A stretch of 64,000 nt of DNA from Saprospiraceae bacterium (GCA_016716185.1 JADJWV010000002.1:2022501-2086500); one strand, 5' to 3'. Positions 43,802-54,164 are shown, counted from the first letter of the stretch. Notes: generated by a model not told the origin, from the sequence alone. Translations and numbers: made by a program.

Positions 43802-45099
43802 GTTTTACCGTAGCAATTGTAGGAAGGCCCAACGTAGGAAAATCGACATTTTTCAATAGGTTAATTGGCCGTAAAAAATCAATAGTCGACGACATTAGCG
43901 GTGTGACCCGCGATCGCATTTACGATGTATCCGACTGGAATGGAAAGACATTCACCGTTATAGATACAGGTGGATTTGTACCAGACAGTACCGATTTATT
44001 TGAATCCGGAATACGACGGCAAGTTGAAATTGCAATCGACGAAGCGCAATGCATCCTTTTTATGACGGATGCGACTACCGGCGTCACAGATCTGGATCAA
44101 AGCATGGCGCATTTGCTTCGTCAATGCACTAAAAAAGTATTTCTTGTAGTCAACAAAGTTGATAATCAGGAACGGGCGTTTATGGCTCATGAAATGTGGA
44201 GCCTGGGTTTTGAACAAATGTATACGATCTCTGCTATATCGGGCAGCGGTACCGGAGATCTTCTCGATGAAATCAGCAAACTCGTACCGGAAGAAGAAGT
44301 TATTGAAAGCAACCTGCCGAAATTCGCAATCATTGGACAACCTAATGTAGGCAAATCGAGTTTTTTAAATGCATTGCTCGATGAAGAACGAAACATCGTG
44401 ACGGATATTGCCGGCACTACAAGAGATCCTATTCATACCCATTACAAAAAATTCGGAAAAGAATTCATCCTTGTGGATACAGCAGGGATTCGAAAAAAAT
44501 CAAAAGTATCTGAAGATCTGGAATTTTATTCCGTCATTCGCGCAATTCGCGTAATTGAAGAATGCGATGTGTGTTACCTCATGATTGATGCCACATTAGG
44601 AATTGAAGCACAGGACATGGAATTGGTATCTATCGTTGTCAAAAGAAATAAAGGGCTCGTGATCCTCGTCAATAAATGGGATTTGGTGGCTAAAGAAACC
44701 AACACCATGAAACTATTTGAAACCCAAATCAAAGCTAAACTTGCACCATTTACGGATGTACCGGTACTATTCATTTCTGCAAAAGATAAACAGCGCATCT
44801 ATCAGGCCATGGAAGCCGGTCTGGATGTGTTTGCTAATCTGAGGAGAGAGATCAAAACCTCGGAGTTAAACAATAAAATGCTGGAAGCTATTGGAAAAAT
44901 ACCACCACCCTCTTACAGAAATCACCTGATTAAGATCAAATACATCACACAAATATCCAAGCCATATCCGGCTTTTGCATTTTTTACCAATTATCCGGAT
45001 CAAATAAAAGGATCCTACAAGCACTATCTGGAAAATCAAATGCGTTCCCTGTTTAATTTTACAGGTGCTCCAATTCGTTTGCTATTTAAGGAAAAATGA
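43798..45099 (+). CDS. der: Ribosome biogenesis GTPase Der (EngA)
   Basis: A 433-residue protein with two tandem G domains. The first has GRPNVGKST at residues 8-16, DTGGF near 58 and NKVD near 118. The second has GQPNVGKSS near 180, DTAGIRKKSKV near 225 and NKWD near 292. A C-terminal KH-like domain (about 350-433) contains YITQISKPYPAFAFF. It is required for 50S assembly. It overlaps era upstream and rfbC downstream by 4 nt each (ATGA), so era, der and rfbC are translationally coupled. Confidence 0.95.
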   Translation: MSFTVAIVGRPNVGKSTFFNRLIGRKKSIVDDISGVTRDRIYDVSDWNGKTFTVIDTGGFVPDSTDLFESGIRRQVEIAIDEAQCILFMTDATTGVTDLDQSMAHLLRQCTKKVFLVVNKVDNQERAFMAHEMWSLGFEQMYTISAISGSGTGDLLDEISKLVPEEEVIESNLPKFAIIGQPNVGKSSFLNALLDEERNIVTDIAGTTRDPIHTHYKKFGKEFILVDTAGIRKKSKVSEDLEFYSVIRAIRVIEECDVCYLMIDATLGIEAQDMELVSIVVKRNKGLVILVNKWDLVAKETNTMKLFETQIKAKLAPFTDVPVLFISAKDKQRIYQAMEAGLDVFANLRREIKTSELNNKMLEAIGKIPPPSYRNHLIKIKYITQISKPYPAFAFFTNYPDQIKGSYKHYLENQMRSLFNFTGAPIRLLFKEK

Positions 45100-45653
45100 A
45101 ATTTACATTTACAGAAACCGGTTTCGAAGGATTAATGATCATAGAGCCTCAGGTGTACTCGGATCAAAGAGGGTACTTTTTTGAATCGTTTAATTCAAAG
45201 GAATTTTTATTAAAAAAAGCAGATTATTTTTTTGTTCAGGACAATGAATCCGCTTCGCAATATGGGGTCATCCGGGGTTTGCATTTTCAGACTGGCAAAA
45301 TGGAACAAGCTAAATTGGTACGGGTCATTCGGGGGGAAGTCATGGATGTAGTTTTGGATCTCCGGAAAGGCAGTGATACCTATTTGAAATGTTTTCAAAT
45401 GATACTTTCTGATTCCAATAAGAAACAATTGCTTATTCCCGGAGGTTTTGCCCACGGTTTTGCTGTAAGGACAGAATTTGCAATCTTTTCATACAAATGC
45501 GACAATTACTATTCTCCTCCTCACGAAAGGGGGATCCATCCTTTGGATCCTTCGCTAAAAATTAACTGGGGGATTGAGCCCGATAAGATCGTTCTTTCAG
45601 AAAGAGATTCCAATTGGCCCGGCCTTGAAGAATACATCAAGGATGCCGATTAA
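45096..45653 (+). CDS. rfbC: dTDP-4-dehydrorhamnose 3,5-epimerase
   Basis: A 185-residue cupin-fold epimerase starting MKFTFTETGFEGLMIIEPQV, with DQRGYFFESFN near 27-37, the catalytic His region VIRGLHFQ near 60-67, and IPGGFAHGFAV near 114-124. It epimerises dTDP-4-keto-6-deoxyglucose in dTDP-L-rhamnose synthesis for surface polysaccharide. It overlaps der by 4 nt and rfbD by 11 nt. rfbA and rfbB are not present in this window. Confidence 0.93.
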   Translation: MKFTFTETGFEGLMIIEPQVYSDQRGYFFESFNSKEFLLKKADYFFVQDNESASQYGVIRGLHFQTGKMEQAKLVRVIRGEVMDVVLDLRKGSDTYLKCFQMILSDSNKKQLLIPGGFAHGFAVRTEFAIFSYKCDNYYSPPHERGIHPLDPSLKINWGIEPDKIVLSERDSNWPGLEEYIKDAD

Positions 45654-46524
45654 AATTTTAGTAAACGGAGCTCATGGCCAGTTGGGACAAGAACTCAAGG
45701 CCATTGAGGAACAATATCCTCAGATTCATTTCAGCTTTTATACCAAAGAAGAATGGGATGTGTGTTCGGAAATTGATTCAGCAAACATCCTTGCGGATGC
45801 CAAAGCTCATTATCTGATCCATGCAGCAGCATATACCCGTGTTGACCAGGCAGAGACTCAGCGGGATGAATGTTTTAAAATTAATTGCCAGGCAGCCGAA
45901 TCGATTGCTCGTTTTTGCTATCAACAGCATACCCGGATGATATATATCTCAAGTGATTATGTCTTTTTTAAAGATCAACCAGGATTGATATGCGAAGATG
46001 AACCAAAAAATCCCAAAGGAGTGTATGCAGAGTCAAAAAGCCAAGGCGAAGATCTTGTGCTTAAAACGCACCCGGAAAGTATAATTATTAGGACATCCTG
46101 GTTATACAGCAGTTTTGGTCATAATTTTGTCAAAACTATGTTGAATCTCGGCAAAAACAGGAATACCTTGAACATCGTAAACGATCAAACCGGAAGTCCG
46201 ACATACGCGCGTAATCTTGCACATGCCTTAGCAAGTATAGCAACACAAACAGCAGGTAAATCGTTAAATCAATATCAGCGAATACTGCATTTTTCAGATG
46301 AAGGCACTTGTACCTGGCTGGAATTTGCTACTGAAATTTTTAAATACAAGAATATCCAAATGGAACTCAACGGAATCAGCACTGAGAAATACGGGGCTCC
46401 TGCACCAAGACCTCATTATAGCAGTCTCGATTGTTCTAGAATTGCCGAGCAATTTTTTGTATTTCCCAAAAACTGGAAAGTGGCATTACATGAATGTTTG
46501 GACTGCATATCAGATAACTATTGA
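45643..46524 (+). CDS. rfbD: dTDP-4-dehydrorhamnose reductase
   Basis: A 293-residue SDR-type reductase. It has the NAD(P)-binding loop NGAHGQLGQEL at about residues 7-17, HAAAYTRVDQAE near 63-74, SSDYVF near 103-108 and the catalytic YAESKSQGE (YxxxK) near 127-135. It makes dTDP-L-rhamnose in the last step of the pathway. ATG 45643 (MPIKILVNGAHGQLG) is chosen over an in-frame upstream ATG at 45574 that would overlap rfbC by 80 nt; the chosen start overlaps by 11 nt. Confidence 0.92.
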   Translation: MPIKILVNGAHGQLGQELKAIEEQYPQIHFSFYTKEEWDVCSEIDSANILADAKAHYLIHAAAYTRVDQAETQRDECFKINCQAAESIARFCYQQHTRMIYISSDYVFFKDQPGLICEDEPKNPKGVYAESKSQGEDLVLKTHPESIIIRTSWLYSSFGHNFVKTMLNLGKNRNTLNIVNDQTGSPTYARNLAHALASIATQTAGKSLNQYQRILHFSDEGTCTWLEFATEIFKYKNIQMELNGISTEKYGAPAPRPHYSSLDCSRIAEQFFVFPKNWKVALHECLDCISDNY

Positions 46525-46534
46525 ATTGGTATTT

Positions 46535-49252
46535 ATGCACCTGATTTACCGCCATATCCTGTTTTTAATGTTTTTAATTTTAATAGCATCGCCTTGTCGG
46601 GGTACGCACAACCGGGCAGGTGAAATAAGCTTCATTCAAATTTCTGATTTTAGCATACAGGCAACAATTACTACTTACACCAAAGCGAGCAGTACTGCCG
46701 CAGACAGGGATAGTCTGATCATCAGCTGGGGAGACGGAAGTTTCAGTACGGTACTCCGTTCAAATGGCTCGGGAGAGATTCTTTCGAACAACACCAAACG
46801 CAATTTTTATACTGCCACCCACACCTATCCGGGCAGAAGCACCTACAGAATAGGCGTCATGGATCCCAATCGCGTAGACAATATTTTGAATGTCGATCCA
46901 CCCAACAGCGTGAATATTCCGTTTTACATTCAGACCACTGTTACGCTATTAAATTTGCAATTCCAATCGCCAAACAGATCTGTGCAGCTTTTGCAGGCAC
47001 CCATAGACTTTGCCTGTGTCGGCGTTCCTTTTCAGCACAATCCAGCAGCATTTGATCCTGATGGCGATAGTTTGAGCTTTGAATTTACTGTTCCATTGAT
47101 GGATCTCAACACCCCGGTTCCCAATTATACATTTCCAAATCAAATTAATCCAGGAATAAACAACGTCATTTCTTTAGATCCACAAAAAGGTACTTTTAAT
47201 TGGGTAAGCCCGCAGAAAGCCGGTGAATACAACATTGCATTTATCATTCACGAGTATCGAAAAGGAGTAAAAATTGCAAGTACAATACGGGATATGCAAA
47301 TATTTGTGAGACCCGATTGCAGCCAAAATAATCCCCCAAAAATCGCATCAATCACTGATACCTGCATTATCGCCGGAACTGTTTTGGAGTTAATGCTTCT
47401 CATATCAGACCCGGATACTTCAACACCAGGATCAAGAATAAAAGTTGAGGCAAGTGGTGCACCATTTTTCTCAAACCCAAAAATGATTATCTCGGCACCA
47501 AACGGATACCAGGACTCGCCATTCCCGGTGCAACTGAAATGGAATACCGATTGCTCACTGGTTAGAAAAGAATATTATACCATTGTAATAAAGGCAACAG
47601 ACGACATCTTAGATACAACAGGCATATCTACATTACATACCATCCGAATAAAAATAAGTGGTCCTTCACCAGAAAATCTGCAAAGTTTTCCAGATTCAAA
47701 AGCGATGCAACTGACCTGGGCTCATCCCTACTTTTGCACTGATTTCAAGGATCACTTTAAAGGATTTTCGGTGTGGCGAAAAGAAGGATCGTTACCGCTT
47801 GGTTTGGACACTTGCAATCCGGGTTTACAAGGTTCCCAGTACACTCAAATTGCCTATTTGGTCAGTGACTTCGATGGGAACAATTACAAATACAAGGATA
47901 CAACCCTCCTCGAAGGTAAATTTTATTGTTACCGAGTCCAAGCTGAATTTGCCATTACTAGTCAGGGAGGATTCCCTGTAAATTTTGTAAGCGGATTGCA
48001 TTCCAACGAATCCTGTAACAGTTTACCACTGAATATTCCGGTACTTTTTAATGTGGATGTGGTTCGCACTGATATACAAAATGGCGAAATTTTTCTCAGG
48101 TGGACTAAACCCCTGTTATCAGAATTTGATACGACCCTGCACAAGCCTCCTTATAAAACCAGTATTTATTCCAAAACAAATCAAACAGCATTTTCAAAAA
48201 TTGTCGGCAGCGAAAGTATTTATCAAAACTACAGCAGTATTGATGATACGACTTTTACTCATCAACAGCTAAATACTGCTGAAGAACAATACAGTTATTA
48301 TGTCGAATTGATTTCAGCTACTCCAACATTGCATCTCTCCGATAGTGGAGATATGGTTCAGTTAAAAATAAACAGTTCAGATAAAAGTTTGGATCTGAGT
48401 TGGAAAGAATCAACACCCTGGACTAATTTCAGGTATGATATAATGTTGTATGATCCGGTAGGACAAAAATTTGACTCCATCGCATCGACAACATCAAAAA
48501 ATTATAAAATTAAAAATCTTGTCAATGGCAATGAATATTGCACTTTGGTGAGGACATTTGGCGAATACGGCGTTTCGAGGTTTGAATCTCCATTAATCAA
48601 TCACTCGAATATTGTGTGCGCGGTTCCCATAGATAATGTCGCTCCATGTTGCCCAGTCTTAAGAGTATCTGATCCCTGTAATGAAGATCCGCAACTTATG
48701 GGCAACAACATTATTAATACTTTGAGGTGGGACCCTCCTGAACCTTGCCCTGACAATGACATTGCAGGATTTAATCTTTACGGATATTATAGAAATAAGA
48801 TACACTTTATCGCAAACATTGGCGATCCTCAAACGCGTGCTTTTGAGCACACTGTTATCGATAGCATTCCAGAATGTTATCTGTTACGATCGTATGATCA
48901 GGCAGGAAATGAATGTGTGGATGCAGACTCCGTTTGCATCAATTATTGTCCGGTATACAACTTACCCAATACATTTACACCCAACAATGATGGCCACAAT
49001 GATCTGTTTAAACCTTACGCCTACAGATTCGTCGATCAAATTGATTTTAAAGTTTTCAACCGTTGGGGGAATCTGATTTTTGAAACAAAAAATCCCGAAA
49101 TATTATGGAATGGCAACACAACCTCCGGCAACAAAGTGCCAGACGGAACTTATTACTACACGTGTTCCATTTTGTATTCAGGAATCATTCATCAATTAAA
49201 TCCGGCAAGTCAAATCAATGGATTCATTGAATTGCGTCGAGGAACAAATTAA
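46535..49252 (+). CDS. T9SS type B (CHU_C) surface protein, 905 residues
   Basis: Start ATG 46535 is chosen because it gives a signal peptide (MHLIYRHILFLMFLILIASP); the open frame extends upstream into rfbD and is not real there. The mature N-terminus begins THNRAGEISFIQISDF. Beta domains include a PKD/cadherin-like motif AAFDPDGDSLSFEFTVPL and several fibronectin-type-III-like segments in the middle. The C-terminus is a CHU_C domain (LPNTFTPNNDGHNDLFKPYA, FKVFNRWGNLIFETKN, ending FIELRRGTN), marking T9SS type B export. Function unknown; probably cell-surface. It sits between rfbD (10 nt) and riboflavin synthase (7 nt) in one apparent transcript. Confidence 0.85.
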   Translation: MHLIYRHILFLMFLILIASPCRGTHNRAGEISFIQISDFSIQATITTYTKASSTAADRDSLIISWGDGSFSTVLRSNGSGEILSNNTKRNFYTATHTYPGRSTYRIGVMDPNRVDNILNVDPPNSVNIPFYIQTTVTLLNLQFQSPNRSVQLLQAPIDFACVGVPFQHNPAAFDPDGDSLSFEFTVPLMDLNTPVPNYTFPNQINPGINNVISLDPQKGTFNWVSPQKAGEYNIAFIIHEYRKGVKIASTIRDMQIFVRPDCSQNNPPKIASITDTCIIAGTVLELMLLISDPDTSTPGSRIKVEASGAPFFSNPKMIISAPNGYQDSPFPVQLKWNTDCSLVRKEYYTIVIKATDDILDTTGISTLHTIRIKISGPSPENLQSFPDSKAMQLTWAHPYFCTDFKDHFKGFSVWRKEGSLPLGLDTCNPGLQGSQYTQIAYLVSDFDGNNYKYKDTTLLEGKFYCYRVQAEFAITSQGGFPVNFVSGLHSNESCNSLPLNIPVLFNVDVVRTDIQNGEIFLRWTKPLLSEFDTTLHKPPYKTSIYSKTNQTAFSKIVGSESIYQNYSSIDDTTFTHQQLNTAEEQYSYYVELISATPTLHLSDSGDMVQLKINSSDKSLDLSWKESTPWTNFRYDIMLYDPVGQKFDSIASTTSKNYKIKNLVNGNEYCTLVRTFGEYGVSRFESPLINHSNIVCAVPIDNVAPCCPVLRVSDPCNEDPQLMGNNIINTLRWDPPEPCPDNDIAGFNLYGYYRNKIHFIANIGDPQTRAFEHTVIDSIPECYLLRSYDQAGNECVDADSVCINYCPVYNLPNTFTPNNDGHNDLFKPYAYRFVDQIDFKVFNRWGNLIFETKNPEILWNGNTTSGNKVPDGTYYYTCSILYSGIIHQLNPASQINGFIELRRGTN

Positions 49253-49259
49253 TAATCAT

Positions 49260-49850
49260 ATGTTTACCGGAATTGTTGAAACAGTCGGCATCGTAAAAGC
49301 GATAGAGAAAAAAGGCAAAAACCTACAATTTCAAATTGTTTCAAATATTTCTTCCAAATTAAATACCGATCAAAGCGTATCGCACAATGGGGTCTGTCTT
49401 ACTGTCACTCATAAAACCAAGACTAGTCATTTTGTGACAGCAATAAATGAAACTTTAAATAAAACGAACCTCGGCAATCTGACCATAGGAAGCAAATTGA
49501 ATTTGGAAAGGGCGCTTAAAATTAATCAGAGACTTGATGGCCATTTAGTTAGCGGACATATTGATAAAACAACGAGCCTCCTAAAAAGAGAATCCCGCGA
49601 TGGAAGTTATTTATTGCATTTTAAAATAGACAAGAAAGATCAGATGTACCTGATTCCACATGGATCTATTACAATCAATGGCATCAGTCTGACGATTGCC
49701 AAGTTGAAAAAAAAGTCCTTCGTCGTGGCCATCATTCCTTATACCTGGGACCATACGAATCTGAAAGAATTAAATATTGGCGATGAAGTCAATATTGAAT
49801 TTGACTTATTGGGGAAGTACATACTCCGATCTCAAAAAATAATAGGATAA
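49260..49850 (+). CDS. ribE: Riboflavin synthase, alpha subunit
   Basis: A 196-residue protein starting MFTGIVETVGIVKAIEKKGK, the invariant N-terminus of the trimeric riboflavin synthase. It has two tandem lumazine-binding domains (about 1-88 and 89-190). Each has a ligand motif: SVSHNGVCLTVT near 42 and HGSITINGISLTI near 138, with GHLVSGHID between them. It dismutates two 6,7-dimethyl-8-ribityllumazine molecules to riboflavin. The upstream in-frame ATG at 49218 lies inside the preceding gene, so ATG 49260 is chosen. No FMN riboswitch is seen. Confidence 0.92.
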   Translation: MFTGIVETVGIVKAIEKKGKNLQFQIVSNISSKLNTDQSVSHNGVCLTVTHKTKTSHFVTAINETLNKTNLGNLTIGSKLNLERALKINQRLDGHLVSGHIDKTTSLLKRESRDGSYLLHFKIDKKDQMYLIPHGSITINGISLTIAKLKKKSFVVAIIPYTWDHTNLKELNIGDEVNIEFDLLGKYILRSQKIIG

Positions 49851-49875
49851 AAAAAAGGGCCTCAATTGAAGCCCT
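49848..49875 (-). terminator. Rho-independent terminator after rpoC
   Basis: The minus strand has AGGGC/GCCCT arms with an inner TTCAATTGAG palindrome, followed by a run of eight T. It begins 9 nt after the rpoC stop codon and overlaps the convergent ribE stop. The plus strand lacks a T run. Confidence 0.8.
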
Positions 49876-49884
49876 CTATAAATT

Positions 49885-52800
49885 TTACTCTGCAATCTCC
49901 GGAGTTTTTTCACCGGTCCTGACAAAAAGGTCTTTAAACCTTTTGAGGCCTGTACCTGCAGGAATCTTTTTCCCGATGATCACATTCTCCTTTAAGCCCG
50001 AAAGGTCATCGCTTTTTGCAGCCATGGCTGCAGAGCTGAGTACCTTGGTTGTCTCCTGGAATGATGCTGCTGAGATCCAGCTGCTCGTTCCCAAGGAAGC
50101 CCTTGTGATCCCGAGTAACAAAGGACTTGCAGTGGCTGGTGTAGCGTCTCTGACCTCGACCAGTTTTTTGTCATTTCGCTTTAAAAATGAATTTTCTTCG
50201 CGAAGCTGACGGATATTAATTAACTGACCAGGTTTTAATTTACCAGAATCTCCACTCTCAGTAACTACTTTTTTATCAAAGATTTCGTCATTAGCTTCAA
50301 TGAAATCCCAACGGTCTACAGGTTCTCCTTCGAGCAAAGTGGTATCACCCGGATCTTCGATTTGAACCCACCTCATCATTTGACGAACGATAACTTCAAT
50401 ATGCTTGTCGTTGATATTAATACCCTGAGAACGATATACCTCTTGAACTCCATTCACCAGATGCGATTGCACAGCAAACAAACCTTTGATCATCATGATA
50501 TCGCGAGGTGCTATGTTTCCATCAGACAATGGCGTACCTGCTCTTACGAAATCGCCTTCCTGAACAAGAATGTGCTTTGACAATCCAATAAGATATTTCC
50601 GGCGTTGAGCTGTTCTTTCGTCTTCGACGAAGATCTCGCGGTTACCCCTTTTAATTTTTCCATAAAATACAATTCCGTCAATCTCAGAAACAACAGCCGG
50701 ATTTGAAGGATTTCTCGCTTCAAATAATTCCGTAACACGAGGAAGACCTCCCGTAATGTCAGATACTTTGCTCACATTACGTGGCATTTTTCCAATAATC
50801 TGGCCTGAATTGACTTCCGAATTATCATCAACAGCAATGTAAGCACCCACAGGCAATGAATAATTCTTCAATTCTTCGCCAGCAGCATTTACAATGGCTA
50901 TAGAAGGAATCTTTTTCTTGTTCTTGGATTCAATAATAACCTTTTCAGAATATCCGGTCTGGTCATCTCGTTCCATGCGATAGGTAACACCTTCTTCGAT
51001 AGAATCGTATTTGATGATCCCTGAAAATTCGGATATGATCAATGCGTTGAAAGGGTCCCAGTTACATATCAGATCGCCTTTCACAACAGCCTGCCCTTCT
51101 TTTACATAGAGTGCTGAGCCGTATGGGATATGCATGCTGGTTAGCATTTTCTTTGAATCGCTGTCCAATATTCTCATTTCACCTGAGCGGGAAAGAACGA
51201 TCATGGATTTATTTCCCTCCTGAATGAAATGCGATGTTTTTAATCCATCGTATTCGATAATTCCATCAAATTTTGAAGTGATTTCAGATTCGGCTTTCGA
51301 AACGGCAGCCACACCACCCACGTGAAATGTACGAAGAGTCAACTGAGTTCCTGGTTCGCCAATACTCTGTGCAGCAATAATTCCTACTGCATCTCCTTCC
51401 TCTGCAATCCTTCCCGAAGCTAGATTTTTCCCATAACACTTATTGCATACTCCTGTTCGAGACTCACATGTGAGTACCGATCTGATCGTAACCATTTCAA
51501 TACCCAATTCTTCAATGAGGTTTGCAACTTTATCGTTTATATAATCACCTGCCGATAAAATGATTTCATCGGTATTCGGATTTACAATATCATGGAGTGT
51601 AAATCGACCAACAATTCTGGAAGATAAATTCTCAATTACTTTGTCATTATCGATCAATGCGGTAGTTTCTATTCCTCTTAAAGTGTTGCAATCCTCTTCA
51701 GAAACTACAACATCCTGAGCCACATCAACAAGACGTCTGGTCAGATAACCTGCATCAGCTGTTTTCAAAGCGGTATCGGCCAAACCTTTTCTCGCACCGT
51801 GTGTGGAAATAAAATATTCCAAAACGCTCAAACCATCCTGAAAGTTTGACAAGATTGGGTTTTCGATAATGGCACTTCCTGTATCTCCTGACTTCCTTGG
51901 CTTCGCCATCAAACCTCTCAATCCACACAACTGCTTGATCTGTTGCTTGGAACCTCTCGCGCCGGAATGCAACATCATGTATACAGAATTAAACCCACCT
52001 TTATGCGTGGCTAATTCCTTCATGAGATTGTCGGTGATTCTGTTATCTGCATAAGTCCAACGGTCAATGATCTGGTTGTATCTCTCATTATTGGTTATAA
52101 GACCCATATTATAACTGTCCCAGATTTCATCCACTTCCCTTTGTGCATCATCCAGAGTTTTCTGTTTAATCGATGGTGTGATCAAATCTCCAAGATTGAA
52201 AGAAAGTCCTGCTTTGAATGCCCAATAGAAACCTAAGTCTTTGATATCATCTAAAAATTTAGCAGTCACCTGGAAGTTGGTCCGTTGGATGATCATACCA
52301 ATGATCATCTTCAGGTTTTTCTTTGTCAACAGTTCATTTACATAAGGTACTGTTTCAGGTACAGCTTCATTAAACAAGACCCTACCAACTGTTGTCTTAA
52401 TAACTTTCCATGTCATTTCTCCGGACTCTGTTTCAACTTTTGCTCTTACCCGAACCGGCTCGTGAAGGTCAATTACCTTTTCGCTAAAAGCGATCAATAC
52501 CTCTTCTTTATCGTAGTAAATTCTTTCTTTAACTTCTATATCGGTCACGCGTTCTTTAGTCAGGTAGTACAAGCCCAAAACCATGTCCTGAGATGGAAGC
52601 GTAACTGGCGAACCATCCTGTGGGTTCAACATGTTGTGACTAGCCAACATTAATAATTGCGCTTCAAGTATAGATGCATTTGCCAATGGAACGTGTACGG
52701 CCATCTGGTCACCATCAAAGTCGGCGTTGAAAGCACCACAAACCAAAGGATGCAATTGAATTGCCTTCCCTTCGATCAATACAGGTTGAAATGCCTGAAT

Positions 52801-54144
52801 GGATAATCTGTGAAGTGTGGGAGCCCGGTTTAACAACACCGGATGCCCTCTCAGAATATTTTCCAGAATGTCCCAAATGACGGGATCTTTCCGATCGACT
52901 AGTTTTTTTGCGGATTTGACAGTCTTAACTACACCTCTTTCAATCAATTTTCTGATGATAAAAGGTTTAAAAAGTTCAGCGGCCATGTTTTTTGGCAAAC
53001 CACATTCGTGTAATTTCAAAGTTGGGCCCACAACAATGACAGAACGACCACTGTAATCAACCCTTTTTCCAAGAAGATTCTGACGGAACCTTCCTTGTTT
53101 TCCTTTGAGAATATCGCTGAGTGATTTAAGAGCACGTCCACCTTCTGCTTTTACAGCGTTGGATTTTCTCGAATTATCAAATAAAGAATCTACAGCTTCC
53201 TGCAGCATTCTTTTCTCATTTCTTAAAATTACTTCCGGAGCTTTTATTTCCAATAATCGTTTCAAACGATTGTTGCGAATGATGACACGGCGATATAAAT
53301 CATTGAGGTCAGAACTTGCAAATCGTCCACCATCCAAAGGAACCAATGGCCTTAGTTCAGGCGGGATAACCGGTAAATACTGAATGATCATCCATTCCGG
53401 TTTGTTATTTTTTGTATTCAAACCTTCTCTGAAAGCTTCAGCGACCCGAAGCCTCTTCAGCGCTTCAGATTTTCTTTGTTGGGAAGATTCATTTGATGCC
53501 TGATGTCTCAACTCAAAAGAAAGATCATCGAGATTCAATCTGGTAAGAAGATCAAAAATGGCTTCAGCACCCATTTTTGCAACAAACTTATTTGGATCTT
53601 TATCGTCGAGCAACTGATTTTCTTTTGGCAAGCTTTCCAGAATGTCCAGGTATTCTTCTTCAGTAATCAAATCCAAATAACCCGATCCATTCGCTTCAGC
53701 CACGCCAGGTTGAATAACAACAAATCGTTCATAATAAATAATGGATTCCAATTTCTTTGAGGAAAGACCCAACAGGTATCCAATTTTATTCGGAAGACTT
53801 TTGAAAAACCAGATATGAACAACAGGCACAACGAGTTTTATGTGACCCATTCTTTCGCGTCTTACTTTTTTCTCTGTCACTTCCACTCCACAGCGGTCAC
53901 ACACGATACCCCGGTAACGAATGCGTTTGTATTTTCCACAATAGCACTCGTAATCTTTTACAGGTCCAAAAATACGTTCACAAAATAAACCATCTCTTTC
54001 GGGCTTATACGAACGGTAATTTATCGTTTCAGGTTTCAATACTTCGCCAAATGAGCGCTCCAATATATCATCCGGAGAACTCAGGCTAATGGTGATTTTA
54101 TCGAATTCCTGATCCTGTTTTATGGTTTTATTTTTAAAGTTCAT
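49885..54144 (-). CDS. rpoC: DNA-directed RNA polymerase subunit beta'
   Basis: A 1419-residue protein. The N-terminal zinc site appears in CYCGKYKRIRYRGIVCDRCG (about residues 67-86), and the active-site motif is NADFDGDQMAVHVPL (about 472-486) with the Mg2+-binding aspartates. The trigger loop region IGEPGTQLTLRTFHVGG lies near 940, and the second zinc site is near CESRTGVCNKCYGK. It is the catalytic clamp subunit of RNA polymerase. It follows rpoB by 20 nt and is the last gene of the rpl-rpoBC cluster before a terminator. Confidence 0.97.
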   Translation of the reverse strand: MNFKNKTIKQDQEFDKITISLSSPDDILERSFGEVLKPETINYRSYKPERDGLFCERIFGPVKDYECYCGKYKRIRYRGIVCDRCGVEVTEKKVRRERMGHIKLVVPVVHIWFFKSLPNKIGYLLGLSSKKLESIIYYERFVVIQPGVAEANGSGYLDLITEEEYLDILESLPKENQLLDDKDPNKFVAKMGAEAIFDLLTRLNLDDLSFELRHQASNESSQQRKSEALKRLRVAEAFREGLNTKNNKPEWMIIQYLPVIPPELRPLVPLDGGRFASSDLNDLYRRVIIRNNRLKRLLEIKAPEVILRNEKRMLQEAVDSLFDNSRKSNAVKAEGGRALKSLSDILKGKQGRFRQNLLGKRVDYSGRSVIVVGPTLKLHECGLPKNMAAELFKPFIIRKLIERGVVKTVKSAKKLVDRKDPVIWDILENILRGHPVLLNRAPTLHRLSIQAFQPVLIEGKAIQLHPLVCGAFNADFDGDQMAVHVPLANASILEAQLLMLASHNMLNPQDGSPVTLPSQDMVLGLYYLTKERVTDIEVKERIYYDKEEVLIAFSEKVIDLHEPVRVRAKVETESGEMTWKVIKTTVGRVLFNEAVPETVPYVNELLTKKNLKMIIGMIIQRTNFQVTAKFLDDIKDLGFYWAFKAGLSFNLGDLITPSIKQKTLDDAQREVDEIWDSYNMGLITNNERYNQIIDRWTYADNRITDNLMKELATHKGGFNSVYMMLHSGARGSKQQIKQLCGLRGLMAKPRKSGDTGSAIIENPILSNFQDGLSVLEYFISTHGARKGLADTALKTADAGYLTRRLVDVAQDVVVSEEDCNTLRGIETTALIDNDKVIENLSSRIVGRFTLHDIVNPNTDEIILSAGDYINDKVANLIEELGIEMVTIRSVLTCESRTGVCNKCYGKNLASGRIAEEGDAVGIIAAQSIGEPGTQLTLRTFHVGGVAAVSKAESEITSKFDGIIEYDGLKTSHFIQEGNKSMIVLSRSGEMRILDSDSKKMLTSMHIPYGSALYVKEGQAVVKGDLICNWDPFNALIISEFSGIIKYDSIEEGVTYRMERDDQTGYSEKVIIESKNKKKIPSIAIVNAAGEELKNYSLPVGAYIAVDDNSEVNSGQIIGKMPRNVSKVSDITGGLPRVTELFEARNPSNPAVVSEIDGIVFYGKIKRGNREIFVEDERTAQRRKYLIGLSKHILVQEGDFVRAGTPLSDGNIAPRDIMMIKGLFAVQSHLVNGVQEVYRSQGININDKHIEVIVRQMMRWVQIEDPGDTTLLEGEPVDRWDFIEANDEIFDKKVVTESGDSGKLKPGQLINIRQLREENSFLKRNDKKLVEVRDATPATASPLLLGITRASLGTSSWISAASFQETTKVLSSAAMAAKSDDLSGLKENVIIGKKIPAGTGLKRFKDLFVRTGEKTPEIAE

Positions 54145-54164
54145 ATTTCTGATTATTAAGGGAA

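Noticed and set aside
46298..46534. N-terminal extension of the 905-residue T9SS protein
   Set aside because: It overlaps the rfbD coding sequence out of frame. The signal peptide starts at 46535.
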